64,000 nt of DNA from Roseiarcus sp963741405 (GTDB lineage: Bacteria; Pseudomonadota; Alphaproteobacteria; Rhizobiales; Beijerinckiaceae): NCBI GenBank assembly GCA_963741405.1, contig CAVUHX010000037.1, positions 1-64,000 of the forward strand, in the 5' to 3' direction. The position numbers and the translations under genes were made by a program. Shown piece by piece: positions 1 to 9,347 of this stretch. Below the pieces are notes generated by a model that was not told where the DNA came from, made no database searches, and saw nothing but the letters and a program-made list of their open reading frames with translations. Positions within the stretch are counted from its first letter, which is position 1. The number at the start of each line of letters is the position of its first letter.

Positions 1-146
1 ACGCGTTCGTGCGCGCAGTCCTCGCAGCGCTCGACGTGGCCGCCGAGCGCCGCCGTGCGACAGGTCTCGATCGCCGACATGACCTTCAACTGGGCGAGGC
101 TCACGTGACCGGCGTTGGCCTTTCGCCACGCCGCCCCGTGGGCCAT
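1..146 (-). CDS. IS91-type transposase, N-terminal part (runs off the left edge)
   Basis: Reading the minus strand from an ATG at 144-146 gives MAHGAAWRKANAGH, then a Cys/His stretch with the core ALGGHVERCEDCAHER. This matches the zinc-binding domain that opens IS91/IS801-type HUH transposases, which move by rolling-circle transposition. A strong ribosome site (GGAGGAGG) sits just before the ATG. Only the first 48 codons are in the window, so the catalytic His-hydrophobic-His and Tyr motifs cannot be checked. Upstream on the same strand (about 147-275) an open stretch encodes LDALRALRAEADALLRFL without a clear start. It may be the tail of a companion integrase, as often seen next to such transposases, but this is only a suspicion. 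Confidence 0.75.
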   Translation of the reverse strand, partial: MAHGAAWRKANAGHVSLAQLKVMSAIETCRTAALGGHVERCEDCAHER

Positions 147-377
147 GCTTGGCCTCCTCCATCCCTGAGTCGGATCGGAGAAAGCGGAGAAGCGCGTCGG
201 CCTCGGCGCGTAGGGCGCGCAGAGCGTCGAGGGAAAGTTTAGGCTCGCTCCATAGGTCGCGGCCGGCGTTTGCACCATCCGTGGGGCGCTACGACGCAAC
301 TCGAGCCTCTGCGGCCCGATCGCGAGCATTCAGAACGGCGGGTGGCGGCGTCCGTCCCGCAGCTTTATTCTCTGTCG

Positions 378-1187
378 ATGGCGCCACAGGGCAGTCTCAA
401 GGAATTCCTCGAAGGGCATCAGCGGCTGTTCGTCCTGACCGGCGCCGGCTGCAGCACGCGCTCAGGCATTCCGGACTATCGCGGCGTCGACGGCGCCTGG
501 AAGCGGGCGCCGCCGGTGAGCTATCAGGCCTTCATGGGCGAGGAGGCGACGCGCCGGCGCTATTGGGCGCGCAGCCTGATCGGCTGGCGGCGCTTTCGCC
601 TGGCCCGGCCGAACGATGCGCATCGCGCGCTCGCCCGGCTGGAGGCGTCGGGAAAAAGCCAACTGCTCCTGACCCAGAATGTGGACCGTCTGCATCAGGC
701 GGCCGGGAGCGCAAGAGTGATCGACCTGCACGGGCGGCTCGATCTGGTCCGCTGCATGGGTTGCGGGCGGAGAACGCCGCGGGACGACCTGCAGGTCGAG
801 CTCGGCCGCCTCAACGCTGACTGGTCCGATCAGGAAGGCGAAGACGCGCCCGACGGCGACGCCGATCTCGAGGACGCAGACTTCTCGTCTTTCCGGATTC
901 CCTACTGCCGGCGCTGCGGCGGCGTGCTCAAGCCGGATGTGGTGTTTTTCGGCGAGAACGTTCCGCGCGATCGGGTCGAGGAAGCGCTGCGGCATCTCGA
1001 CCAGGCCGACGCCATGCTGATCGTCGGCTCCTCGCTCATGGTCTATTCCGGCTTCCGCTTCGTCGAGCAGGCGGCCGCCGTCGGAAAGCCGGCGGCCGCG
1101 GTCAACCTCGGCCGGACCCGCGCCGATGCTCTTCTGACCCTCAAGGTGGAGGCGCCGTGCGAAGCGGCGCTCGCTTTCCTGCTTTGA
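378..1187 (+). CDS. Sir2-family NAD-dependent protein deacylase
   Basis: The 269-residue protein has the sirtuin signature in order: GAGCSTRSGIPDYRG (NAD-binding loop), TQNVDRLH, the catalytic His in DLHGR, and two CxxC pairs (RCMGCGRR and YCRRCGG) for the structural zinc. KPDVVFFGE and a late GSSLMVYSG complete the Rossmann fold. Sirtuins remove acyl groups from lysine using NAD, giving nicotinamide and O-acyl-ADP-ribose, in the cytoplasm. I chose the ATG at 378 because the frame upstream of it (from 270) has no sirtuin character. Many bacterial sirtuins oppose acetyl-CoA synthetase acetylation, so the acyl-CoA synthetase at 3522 is a conceivable partner, but nothing shown here proves that. 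Confidence 0.93.
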   Translation: MAPQGSLKEFLEGHQRLFVLTGAGCSTRSGIPDYRGVDGAWKRAPPVSYQAFMGEEATRRRYWARSLIGWRRFRLARPNDAHRALARLEASGKSQLLLTQNVDRLHQAAGSARVIDLHGRLDLVRCMGCGRRTPRDDLQVELGRLNADWSDQEGEDAPDGDADLEDADFSSFRIPYCRRCGGVLKPDVVFFGENVPRDRVEEALRHLDQADAMLIVGSSLMVYSGFRFVEQAAAVGKPAAAVNLGRTRADALLTLKVEAPCEAALAFLL

Positions 1188-1199
1188 GCGGCCCGGCGC

Positions 1200-3252
1200 T
1201 CAGGCGAATCCGCGCTTGCGCATGAGCGCGCGCGGTTCGGGCGGGCGGCCGCGGAAGCTCGCGTAAGCGATCTGCGGGTCCCGCAAGTTGCCGGCGGAAT
1301 AGACGTAATCGCGCAGCTTCCGCGCCAGGGCGGGACTGAAAATGTCGCCGCTTTCCTCGAAGGCTTCGAAGCCGTCGGCGTCGAGCGCCTCGGACCAGAG
1401 GTAGCTGTAGTAGCCGGACGCGTATCCGCCGCCGCTGAAGATATGCTGGAAATGCGGCGTGCGGTGCCGCGTGGCGATCGCCTGCGGCATTCCGAGCCTT
1501 TCGAGCTCCTGCCTCTCGAAATCGACGACGTCGAGGCCCGCGCCGCCGGAACGCTCGTGCAGGCCGAGGTCCACCAGCGCGGAAGCGGCATATTCGACCG
1601 TGGCGAAGCCCTGGTTGAAGCGTTGCGCCGCAATCAGCTTTTCGAGCATGGCCTCCGGCAAAGCTTCGCCCGTGTCGCGATGGACGGCGAAACGCCTGAG
1701 AACCTCGGGTTGGCCAAGCCAGTGCTCGTAGAGCTGCGAAGGAAACTCGACGAAGTCGGTCGCGACCCTCGTGCCGGACAGGAGGGGATAGGTGACGTCG
1801 GACAGCATCCCGTGCAGGGCATGGCCGAACTCATGGAACAGCGTCCTCGCCTCGTCGAAGCCGAGCAGCGGAGGCCCGCTTTCGCCGCCCCTGGCGAGGT
1901 TCAGGACGTTGACGATGATCGGAAGAACGACGCCGTCGAGCTTCTCCTGCTTGCGGAAGGCGCTCATCCATGCGCCGCTGCGCTTCGAGGGCCGCGCGAA
2001 ATAGTCGCCGACGAAGAGCGCGATCGGCGCGCCGTCCGGCCCGTGGACGGACCACGAGCGCGCGTCGCGATGATAGAGCGGAATGTCGAAGCGCTCGGCG
2101 AAGCTGAGGCCGAACAAACGGCCCGCGACGAAGAAGGCGGCGTCGATCAATTTGTCGAGCTGGAAATAGGGCTTGATCGCATCCTCGTCGACGTCGAACA
2201 GACGCTTGCGGCGCTTCTCCGCGTAGTAGCGCCAGTCCCACGGCGCGATCCGGAAATTGCCGCCTTCCTCCGCGACGATCGCCTCCAGCGCCGCCTCCTC
2301 CTCGGCGGCGCGGGCGAGCGCCGGCGTCCAGATCGAACTCGAGAAGGGCGCGCGCGGCGGCGGGCGTCTTCGCCATCGTGTCGGCGAGGCGGAACTCCGC
2401 AAAGCTCTCGAATCCGAGGAGCTTCGCGTATTCCGCGCGCAGGCTCACGATCTCGTCGGCGATCGCGCGATTGTCGGTCGGCCCGGGATTGGCGCCGCGC
2501 GCCGCCCAGGCGGCGAACGCCTTCTCGCGCAGATCGCGCCGCGCCGAGAATTGCAGGAACGGCTCGACGCTCGAGCGCGCCAGCGTGACGACGTGCTTGC
2601 CCGCATGTCCCCGCTCGGCGGCGGCGCTGGCCGCCGAGGCGACCAGCCAGTCCGGCAGGCCGGCGAGGTCGTCGGGCGCCTCCAGAACGAGAAGCCAGGC
2701 CTTCTCATCGGCGAGGACATTCTGCCCGAACCGGGCGCCCAGCGTCGCGAGCCGCTCGCCGATCGCGGCGAGACGCGCCTTGACCTCGTCGGCGAGCCCG
2801 GCGCCGGCGCGTGAAAAGGCGACGTGGTAGCGCTCGAGCACGCGGGCCTGCTCGAGATCAAGGCCGAGCGCTTCCCGCTTCGACCACAGGGCGTCGACCC
2901 GATCATAGAGCGGCCGGTTGAGGTAAATGTCGTTGCGATGCCGCGCCAGCAACGGCGCCACCTCGCGCTCGATCGCCTCGATCGCATCGTTGCTGTCGGC
3001 CGAGGCGAGATTGAAGAAGACCGACGACACCCGATCGAGCGCGCGCCCGCTGCGTTCCAGGGCCTCGATGGTGTTGGCGAAGCTCGGCGGGTCGGGATTG
3101 GCCGCGATGGCCGAGATGTCCTTGCGCGCCCCATCGAGCGCCGCATCGAAGGCGGGGCGGAATTGGGCGGCCTCGATGGCCGGGAAGGGCGGCGCTTCGA
3201 ACGGCCCTGTCCAGGGTCTGAGCAGGGGATTGTCGGGCTGGGTTTCGGTCAC
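1200..3252 (-). pseudogene. M3-family oligopeptidase (peptidyl-dipeptidase type), single frameshift
   Basis: Two overlapping frames together make one M3 metallopeptidase of about 684 residues. The N-terminal part starts at a GTG at 3252 with GGAGG four bases upstream, reads MTETQPDNPLLRPW, and runs to LLEFD. The C-terminal part carries the zinc motif FHEFGHALHGML and ends SFRGRPPEPRALMRKRGFA. These enzymes cleave short peptides in the cytoplasm. The frame breaks near 2331-2335: the reading strand has GAGTTCGATCTGGACG, and dropping the single A gives LLEFVWTPALARAAEEE, which fits the family. So one extra base separates it from an intact gene, either a real mutation or an assembly error. All catalytic residues remain encoded on the two sides. 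Confidence 0.88.
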
Positions 3253-3521
3253 GTCGCCTCCGTACGCCGCCATTTGGGGCCCGCGGGCGGCGCGGGCAAG
3301 ACCCAACGGGCGGAACCGCCCGGCGAATCCGTCGTCGAGACAAGCTTTTCAAGGGTTTAGGCGCCAGATTCTGCAACTTTCGCCGGCATTATAACACGAT
3401 GATATCTGTTTTATTTTTCGGGGCGGACGGCGCGACATCCCCCGGGTCGAACGCGCCCGCTTGTCCCACGCGGTTTCTTGGCTAGGCTCGTCAAAACGAG
3501 ACCGAACGGGGAAAGCGCGCC

Positions 3522-5324
3522 ATGGCATTCGGCATGACCGGGGATGAGCGCGCCGCGCTCGAATCGCGCGCCCGCGCGATTCTGGAAGCCTGTCCCGACG
3601 TCGGGAGCTTCATCCGCCGGGGCTTGAGCGGAGACCCCGACCGGGAGACGCTGGTCTATCTCCGCACCGCCCTCGACCCCGCGCCGGTCGTCACCCGCGC
3701 CGGCGAATTCCTGGGCCTTCTCGAGGCCGCGCGCCTCTGGTTCCGGCGCAACGGCGTCGGCCCCGGCGACGTCGTCGCCATCCTCGCCCCGAACGTGACC
3801 GCGACCTCGATCGCCTACTGGGCGGCGATGAGCTCGGCGGTCGTGCAGCCGCTCAATCTCCTGTTCAGCCGCGACGCGATCGCCGCGCAACTCGCTGCAG
3901 TCAAAGCGAAGGTCGTGTTCGCGCCGCCGCCCGGCGCGCCGGGCGGGCTCTATGAAAAGCTCGAGGGAATCGGCGCCATGGCGCCGAGCGTGGAGCGGAT
4001 CGTCGTCCTGCCGATGGACGGGCGCGTCGCCTTCGACGGCGAGACGCTCGCTCCCGCGCCCCTTCCCGCGAAGCCGGAGGCGGCGAGCCCCGAGGCGCTC
4101 GCCGCGCTCCTGCCGACCGGCGGGACGACCGGCGTTCCCAAGGTCGTGCCGCTCACCCATCGCAACGTCGTCGCCTCGGCGACCGCCTCGATGCTCGCCA
4201 TCGATCTGCGGCCGGAAGACCGCTTCGTGATCGTACTGCCGCTGTTCCATGTCGGCGGCGCCTTCTGCGGCAGCCTGCCGGCGCTCGGCGTCGGCGCGGC
4301 GATGGTCCTGCCGACTGCGGCGGGTTTCCGCAACCCCGACGTGGTCGCGAATTTCTGGCGGATCGTCGAGGACCATCGCGTGACGATCGGCGGGCTGGTG
4401 CCGACCGCGCTCGGCGCCGCCGCGGAAGCGCCTTCCCAGGGCCGCGACCTGTCGCGCCTGCGGCTGTTTGCGACCGGCGCGTCGGTCTGTCCGCCAGAGA
4501 TCGAAAAACGGTTCCTGCGCGCCTGGCCGGGCGATTGCGTTCGGCAGATCTACGGCATGACGGAATTCGCCGGCGCGATCACCCAGACGCCGTGGAATCG
4601 CGAGCAGCGGGCGGGATCGGTCGGCCTTCCGGTGGCGCTCGCCGAAGTCGCCGTCCTCGCCGATGGGCAAATCCATCGCGGACCGTCGCCGACCGGCGAA
4701 ATTCTCGCCCGCGGGCCGCAGATGTTCGGCGGCTATGTCGACCCGCGCCAGATTGGGGCGAGTTTTCACGAGGGCTGGCTGCGCAGCGGCGACCTCGGGC
4801 GGATCGGCGAGGACGGAGAAATTTATGTCACCGGGCGCGCCAAGGACGTCATCATCCGCGGCGGGCACAACATCGACCCGACCGCGATCGAAGACGTCGC
4901 GCTGCGCTTTCCCGGAGTGGGAATCGCGGCGGCGGTCGGCCGCCCTGATACTTACGCCGGCGAGACGCCGATGCTGTTCGTGACGCCCTCGGCCGGCGCT
5001 AAGATCGACCGCGACGCGCTCGCGGCGTTCATCGAGGAGCGGGTGATCGAAGCGCCGGCCCGGCCCAGGGCGATCCGCATGATCGACGAGATGCCGACGA
5101 CGCCGGTCGGCAAGATCTACAAGCCCCGCCTGCGCGAGATCGCCGCCGAGGAGGCGGTGCGCGAGGCGCTGGCGGCGGCGCTTGGCGGCGCTGCTTTCGA
5201 GGTCGCGGCGCTCCACGCAGAGAGCGGGCTGGTTGTCAAAGCGAAGGTCCCGGCCGGCGCGGTCGAGGCCGCGCGCGCCGAACTCGGCAAGTTCCGGATC
5301 CGCTTTGAGATCGGCGCCTTGTGA
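3522..5324 (+). CDS. AMP-forming acyl-CoA synthetase / AMP-dependent ligase
   Basis: This 600-residue protein belongs to the ANL adenylating superfamily. The phosphate-binding motif is LLPTGGTTGVPKVVPLTHRN (about residues 197-216), followed by YGMTEFAG (about 343), LRSGDLGRIGEDGEIYVTGRAKD (hinge Asp and the A8 loop) and the catalytic Lys region TPVGKIYKPRL near residue 527. It activates a carboxylic acid as acyl-AMP and then transfers it to CoA in the cytoplasm. The substrate cannot be read from sequence. About 60 residues after the usual end extend the C-terminus and recall acyl-CoA synthetases of alphaproteobacteria that carry an extra small domain. It is divergent from the M3 peptidase gene across an AT-rich 270-base gap (3253-3521). 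Confidence 0.9.
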   Translation: MAFGMTGDERAALESRARAILEACPDVGSFIRRGLSGDPDRETLVYLRTALDPAPVVTRAGEFLGLLEAARLWFRRNGVGPGDVVAILAPNVTATSIAYWAAMSSAVVQPLNLLFSRDAIAAQLAAVKAKVVFAPPPGAPGGLYEKLEGIGAMAPSVERIVVLPMDGRVAFDGETLAPAPLPAKPEAASPEALAALLPTGGTTGVPKVVPLTHRNVVASATASMLAIDLRPEDRFVIVLPLFHVGGAFCGSLPALGVGAAMVLPTAAGFRNPDVVANFWRIVEDHRVTIGGLVPTALGAAAEAPSQGRDLSRLRLFATGASVCPPEIEKRFLRAWPGDCVRQIYGMTEFAGAITQTPWNREQRAGSVGLPVALAEVAVLADGQIHRGPSPTGEILARGPQMFGGYVDPRQIGASFHEGWLRSGDLGRIGEDGEIYVTGRAKDVIIRGGHNIDPTAIEDVALRFPGVGIAAAVGRPDTYAGETPMLFVTPSAGAKIDRDALAAFIEERVIEAPARPRAIRMIDEMPTTPVGKIYKPRLREIAAEEAVREALAAALGGAAFEVAALHAESGLVVKAKVPAGAVEAARAELGKFRIRFEIGAL

Positions 5325-5514
5325 GGGGTTCCATGATCCCTCCAATTGCTGTGTGGGGTTCGCCCATGAGCAGCCGAGCAGCGCGTCCCCCTTCTCAACT
5401 CGACATCCCTCTCGAACTCGACATTCGCGCCAAACCAAGTCCCCCGCGGAAGTTTCCGTGGATGTCCTTTGAGACCCCCTCTGATCTCGCCGGCGTGCGC
5501 ACCTTTCGCCTCGA

Positions 5515-5700
5515 AGGACGGGCGTCCCTTCTCCCTCCGGGAGAAGGTGGCCCGAAGGGCCGGATGAGGGTCCGGCGCTTCAATCTTGAATATCGACAGC
5601 GTCCAACCTCGACGGTTGGAGACCACGAAGGCGCCCGAAGACCCTCATCCGTCGGGCTTCGCCCGACATCTTCTCCCAGAGGGAGAAGGCGGCGCGACGC
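5515..5700. repeat. Large imperfect inverted repeat, intergenic
   Basis: Two arms face each other in the 438-base gap between the acyl-CoA synthetase and the ABC binding-protein gene. The left arm, about 5524-5572, contains CCTTCTCCCTCCGGGAGAAG (itself a hairpin) and a CCGGATGAGGGTC end. The right arm, about 5640-5688, contains GACCCTCATCCGTCGGGC and TTCTCCCAGAGGGAGAAG. Such GGGAGAAGG and CCTCATCC elements are common dispersed intergenic repeats in Rhizobiales-type genomes. Lying between two converging genes, it could also act as a two-way terminator. No gene is seen in the gap. Confidence 0.6.
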
Positions 5701-5762
5701 CATCGACGAGACCCCTCGCGCAAGAGAGCGAGGGGTCCGCGGGCGGCGATGATTGCCGAACC

Positions 5763-6755
5763 CTACTTCCCGAGCGCCTTGTCGGTGACAACGGTGGTAT
5801 AGGCCCCGGTCGGCTCTTTGGAGATGACCGGGTCGGAGCCGCCGGTCAGCAGCGTTTTCACCGTGCGCTCGTAATCCGCCTTGTCGAGCCTGCCGTCCGA
5901 ACCGGCCGTCAGCTTGTTGATCTCGCCCATCATCTGCGCCTGATGGTGCTCGGTCTGGGCGCCGGTCGCGTCGTTGTCGAGCACGATCTTGACCGCTTCG
6001 TCGCCGTGGGCGCGCGCATAGTCCCAGCCCTTCATCGAGGCCTTGACGAAACGCGCCATCTTGTCGACGAACGCCGGATCCTTGAGCTTGTCCTCCATCA
6101 CGTAGAGGCCGTCCTCGAGCGTCGCCACGCCCTGGTCCTCGTATTTGAAGACGACGAGCTGCTCGGGCTTGTAGCCGGCGTCGATCACCTGCCAGTATTC
6201 GTTGTAGGTCATGGTCGAGATGCAGTCGGCCTGCTTCTGGATCAGCGGATCGACGTTGAAGCCCTGCTTCAGCACCTTGACGCCATTGGGAGAGCCGTCG
6301 GTCTTGAGGCCGAGCTTGCCCATCCAGTTGAGGAACGGATATTCGTTGCCGTAGAACCACACGCCGAGCGTGCGGCCCTTGAGATCGGCGGGGCTCTTGA
6401 TGCCGGTGTCGGCGCGGCAGGTGAGCTCGAGGCCCGAGTGCTTGAACGGCTGGGCGATGTTGACCATCGGCGCGCCCTTCTCGCGCGCGGCGAGCGCGGC
6501 CGGCATCCAGTCGACGACCACGTCGGCGCCGCCGCCGGCGAGCACCTGCTCGGGCGCGACGTCCGGCCCGCCCGGCTTGATCGTCACGTCGAGGCCTTCC
6601 TCCTTGTAGAAGCCCTTGTCCTTGGCGACGTAATAGCCGGCGAACTGGGCCTGGGTGACCCATTTCAGCTGCAGCGTCACCTTGTCGGCGGCATGCGCGG
6701 CGCCCGCGGCGACAATCGCCGCTGCGCTGACCAAAGCAGTGAGAGACTTATTCAT
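5763..6755 (-). CDS. ABC transporter periplasmic binding protein, NMT1/THI5-like
   Basis: A 330-residue exported protein: a signal peptide (MNKSLTALVSAAAIVAAGAA, then AHA-A cleavage) precedes the NMT1/THI5-like fold, with LQLKWVTQAQFAGYYVAKDKG at its start and PGGPDVAPEQVLAGGGADV further on. Members of this fold bind small heterocycles such as thiamine-pyrimidine precursors, or aromatic and sulfonate ligands. It is the last gene of a minus-strand operon with two permeases, an ATPase, dihydropyrimidinase and an N-carbamoyl hydrolase, so a pyrimidine base, dihydropyrimidine or hydantoin is a reasonable ligand guess. GGAGG lies 10 bases before the ATG. The ligand is inferred from neighbours only. 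Confidence 0.88.
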   Translation of the reverse strand: MNKSLTALVSAAAIVAAGAAHAADKVTLQLKWVTQAQFAGYYVAKDKGFYKEEGLDVTIKPGGPDVAPEQVLAGGGADVVVDWMPAALAAREKGAPMVNIAQPFKHSGLELTCRADTGIKSPADLKGRTLGVWFYGNEYPFLNWMGKLGLKTDGSPNGVKVLKQGFNVDPLIQKQADCISTMTYNEYWQVIDAGYKPEQLVVFKYEDQGVATLEDGLYVMEDKLKDPAFVDKMARFVKASMKGWDYARAHGDEAVKIVLDNDATGAQTEHHQAQMMGEINKLTAGSDGRLDKADYERTVKTLLTGGSDPVISKEPTGAYTTVVTDKALGK

Positions 6756-6832
6756 TGTTGTTCATCCTCCGATTGACCACGACCAACCCTTCAACCCCTT
6801 CGCCGCGCAAAAGCCGTCGCGCGGCGAAAAGC

Positions 6833-7609
6833 TCAGGCCCCCTTTGCACGATAGGAGGCGTGCCAGAACGTCACGCGGCGTTCGACGCCGGCGACGAGCG
6901 CATAGAACAGCGAACCGGTCAGCGCGGCGACGACGATCGTCGCCCACACCATGTCGATGCCGAGATGGCCGACCTCGGTCGAGATGCGAAAGCCCATGCC
7001 GACCGTCGGCGTGCCGAAGAATTCCGCCACGATCGCTCCGATCATGGCGAGAGTGGTGTTGATTTTCAGCGCATTGAAGACGAACGGCAACGCCGCCGGC
7101 AGGCGCAGGGAAAACAGGGTCTGCCAGTAATCGGCGGCGTAGGTCTTCATCAGGTCGAGCTCCATGGCGCTCGCGCTCTCCAGCCCCGCGACCGCGTTCA
7201 CCAGCATCGGAAAGAACGTCATCACCACGACCACCGCCGCCTTCGACTGCCAGTCGAAGCCGAACCACATCACCATGATCGGCGCAATGCCGACGATCGG
7301 CAGCGCGGAGACGAGATTGCCGAGCGGCAGGAGCCCGCGCTGCAGGAAGAGCGAGCGGTCGACCAGAATGGCGACCACGAGCCCCGAGCCGGAGCCGACG
7401 ACATAGCCCGCCAGCACGCCCTTGATCGTCTGCCAGAAGTCGGCGGCGAGCGTCGGGGTCGACGTCGCAAACCGCACCCCGATCGCGGAGGGCGGCGGCA
7501 GGATGATCGTCGGAACGTGAAGGAGCCGAACGCCCGCCTCCCACAGCGCCAGCACTGCGACGCCGAAGGCGAGCGGCGGCAGGAGATCGACGAGGCGGCG
7601 GGCGTTCAC
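6833..7609 (-). CDS. ABC transporter permease (second of pair)
   Basis: A 258-residue inner-membrane permease of the SsuC/TauC (binding-protein-dependent transport) type, with about six hydrophobic segments. The EAA-type cytoplasmic loop lies around SASAMELDLMKTYAADYWQTLFSLRLPAALPFVFNALKI. The start is a GTG at 7609 that overlaps the stop of the upstream permease by four bases (GTGA), giving MNARRLVDLLPPLAFGV. A longer open frame upstream of this GTG runs out of frame through the first permease and is not real. It pairs with the other permease to form the channel of the operon's importer. Confidence 0.88.
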   Translation of the reverse strand: MNARRLVDLLPPLAFGVAVLALWEAGVRLLHVPTIILPPPSAIGVRFATSTPTLAADFWQTIKGVLAGYVVGSGSGLVVAILVDRSLFLQRGLLPLGNLVSALPIVGIAPIMVMWFGFDWQSKAAVVVVMTFFPMLVNAVAGLESASAMELDLMKTYAADYWQTLFSLRLPAALPFVFNALKINTTLAMIGAIVAEFFGTPTVGMGFRISTEVGHLGIDMVWATIVVAALTGSLFYALVAGVERRVTFWHASYRAKGA

Positions 7610-8472
7610 TGGGTGAATCCCATGCGATGCTCCGTGGCGCGGCCGACGAGGCCGATGATCCCGACGAGCGCCGCCGACAGCGCCGCGGCGGCGAACAGCG
7701 CCGCCCAGATCTGCACGGTCTGACCATAATAGGAGCCCGCGAGCAGGCGGGCGCCGAGGCCCCCGTCCTCGCTCTTGGTGACCTCGGCCACAACCGCGCC
7801 GACCAGCGCCGCCGCCGCGCCGATTTTCATGCTGGCGAAGAAATAGGGCGCGCTCGCCGGCGCGCGCAGCTTGGCGAAAGTCTGCGTCCGGGTCGCCGAA
7901 TAGGTGCGCATCAGGTCGAGTTGCAGGGGATCGGGCGAGCGGAAGCCCTTCACCATGCCGACCGTGATCGGGAAGAACGACAGATAGGCCGCGATCGCCG
8001 CCTTCGGCGCAACGCCGGTGATATTGAACTGGTAGAGGATGACGACGATCATCGGCGCGAGCGCGATGATGGGCACGGTCTGCGAGGCGACGATCCACGG
8101 CATCATCGAGCGGTCGAGCCAGCGCATCGAGACGATCAGAACCGCGAGGCCGATGCCGAGCGCCGCGCCGAAGAAGAAGCCGATCAGGGTTTCCTCGAGG
8201 GTGATCAGGGCGTGATAGACGAGGCTGCGCTTCGAGGTCGGCGCGGTGGCGAACACGAGGCGCCAGAGTTCGGCCACGACCTGGTGCGGTCCCGGCAGCT
8301 TCGGCCGCTCCATGTTCCACGAATCGACGATGAGATCCTGGGTCGAGGTGTCGGCGCGCCCGGCGTTGGCGTAGAGGTCGTGCTGGAGCGGCGCGTTCAT
8401 CAGCGCCGCGGCGACATACCAGCCGACGACGATCGCGATGACGACCGTCACGATGGGGAGGACGGATTTCAC
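7606..8472 (-). CDS. ABC transporter permease (first of pair)
   Basis: A 288-residue permease of the same SsuC/TauC-like family as its partner. It has an N-terminal membrane anchor (SVLPIVTVVIAIVVGWYVAA), a 50-residue periplasmic stretch, then five to six hydrophobic spans. The coupling loop is PDPLQLDLMRTYSATRTQTFAKLRAPASAPYFFASMKI. It sits 23 bases after the ATPase gene and overlaps the next permease by four bases, so the two are translationally coupled. The substrate is inferred to be a pyrimidine-derived compound from the enzymes in the same operon. Confidence 0.88.
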   Translation of the reverse strand: MKSVLPIVTVVIAIVVGWYVAAALMNAPLQHDLYANAGRADTSTQDLIVDSWNMERPKLPGPHQVVAELWRLVFATAPTSKRSLVYHALITLEETLIGFFFGAALGIGLAVLIVSMRWLDRSMMPWIVASQTVPIIALAPMIVVILYQFNITGVAPKAAIAAYLSFFPITVGMVKGFRSPDPLQLDLMRTYSATRTQTFAKLRAPASAPYFFASMKIGAAAALVGAVVAEVTKSEDGGLGARLLAGSYYGQTVQIWAALFAAAALSAALVGIIGLVGRATEHRMGFTQ

Positions 8473-8495
8473 CGGCTTCTCATCCGTCGCGCCGC

Positions 8496-9332
8496 CTAGC
8501 TGTCATACGAATGTCCCTCGCGCAGTCCGTGGCGGACGCGGTTGGCGATCGCCAGGAATTCCGGCGTCTCGCGGATCTCGAGCTGCCGGTCGCGGGGGAA
8601 GTTGCATTCGATGACGTCGAAGATGCGTCCCGGGCGCGGCGACATCACGACGATGCGGCTCGAAAGAAACACCGCCTCGGGGATCGAGTGGGTGACGAAC
8701 AGCACGGTCTTGCCGGTCACCTCCCACAGGGTCAGCAATTGCTGGTTCAGCATGTCGCGCACGATCTCGTCGAGCGCGCCGAACGGCTCGTCCATCAAGA
8801 GGAGGTCGGGATCGAACGACAGGGCGCGGGCGATCGAGGCGCGCTGCTGCATGCCACCCGACAACTGCCAAGGAAACTTGTTGCCGAAGCCGGTGAGATT
8901 GACGAGGTCGAGCCCGTGCTTGACCAGCCGCTCCCGCTCGGTCTTTTCGAAGCCCATGATTTCGAGCGGCAGCGCGATATTGCCGGCGACCGTGCGCCAG
9001 GGATAGAGCGCCGGCGCCTGGAAGACATAGCCGTAGGCGCGGTCGAGGCGCGCCTCATGCGGGGTCATGCCGTTGACGCGAATCGTCCCGCCGGTCGGCT
9101 GCTCGAGGTCGGCGATCGCCCGCAACAGCGTCGTCTTGCCGCAGCCGGAGGGGCCGATGAACGACACGAACTCGCCGCGGTGGACGGTCAGGTTGATGTT
9201 CATCAGCGCGTCGACAGGCCCGTCCCGGGTCTCGAATCGAAGCGAGACGCCGCTCGCTTCGACTGCCGGCACGACCGGGGCCGGCTTTTCGGCGCCGTCC
9301 CGAGCGGGCGATTGAATCGACGCCACATCCAT
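8496..9332 (-). CDS. ABC transporter ATP-binding protein
   Basis: A 278-residue nitrate/sulfonate/taurine-type ATPase. Walker A is GPSGCGKTTLL, the Q-loop lies in VFQAPALYPW, the signature is LSGGMQQR, Walker B is LLMDEPFGALDE, and the switch His is in FVTHSIPEAVFLS. It drives import through the two permeases encoded downstream. The gene begins 15 bases after the dihydropyrimidinase stop, which places the catabolic enzymes and transporter in one transcript. Confidence 0.92.
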   Translation of the reverse strand: MDVASIQSPARDGAEKPAPVVPAVEASGVSLRFETRDGPVDALMNINLTVHRGEFVSFIGPSGCGKTTLLRAIADLEQPTGGTIRVNGMTPHEARLDRAYGYVFQAPALYPWRTVAGNIALPLEIMGFEKTERERLVKHGLDLVNLTGFGNKFPWQLSGGMQQRASIARALSFDPDLLLMDEPFGALDEIVRDMLNQQLLTLWEVTGKTVLFVTHSIPEAVFLSSRIVVMSPRPGRIFDVIECNFPRDRQLEIRETPEFLAIANRVRHGLREGHSYDS

Positions 9333-9347
9333 TCCCCGAGCGTCCCG

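Noticed and set aside
3411..5438. A 675-codon open frame on the minus strand
   Set aside because: It is antisense to the acyl-CoA synthetase, whose motifs are clear, and shows only Arg/Asp/Gly-rich sequence without domains.
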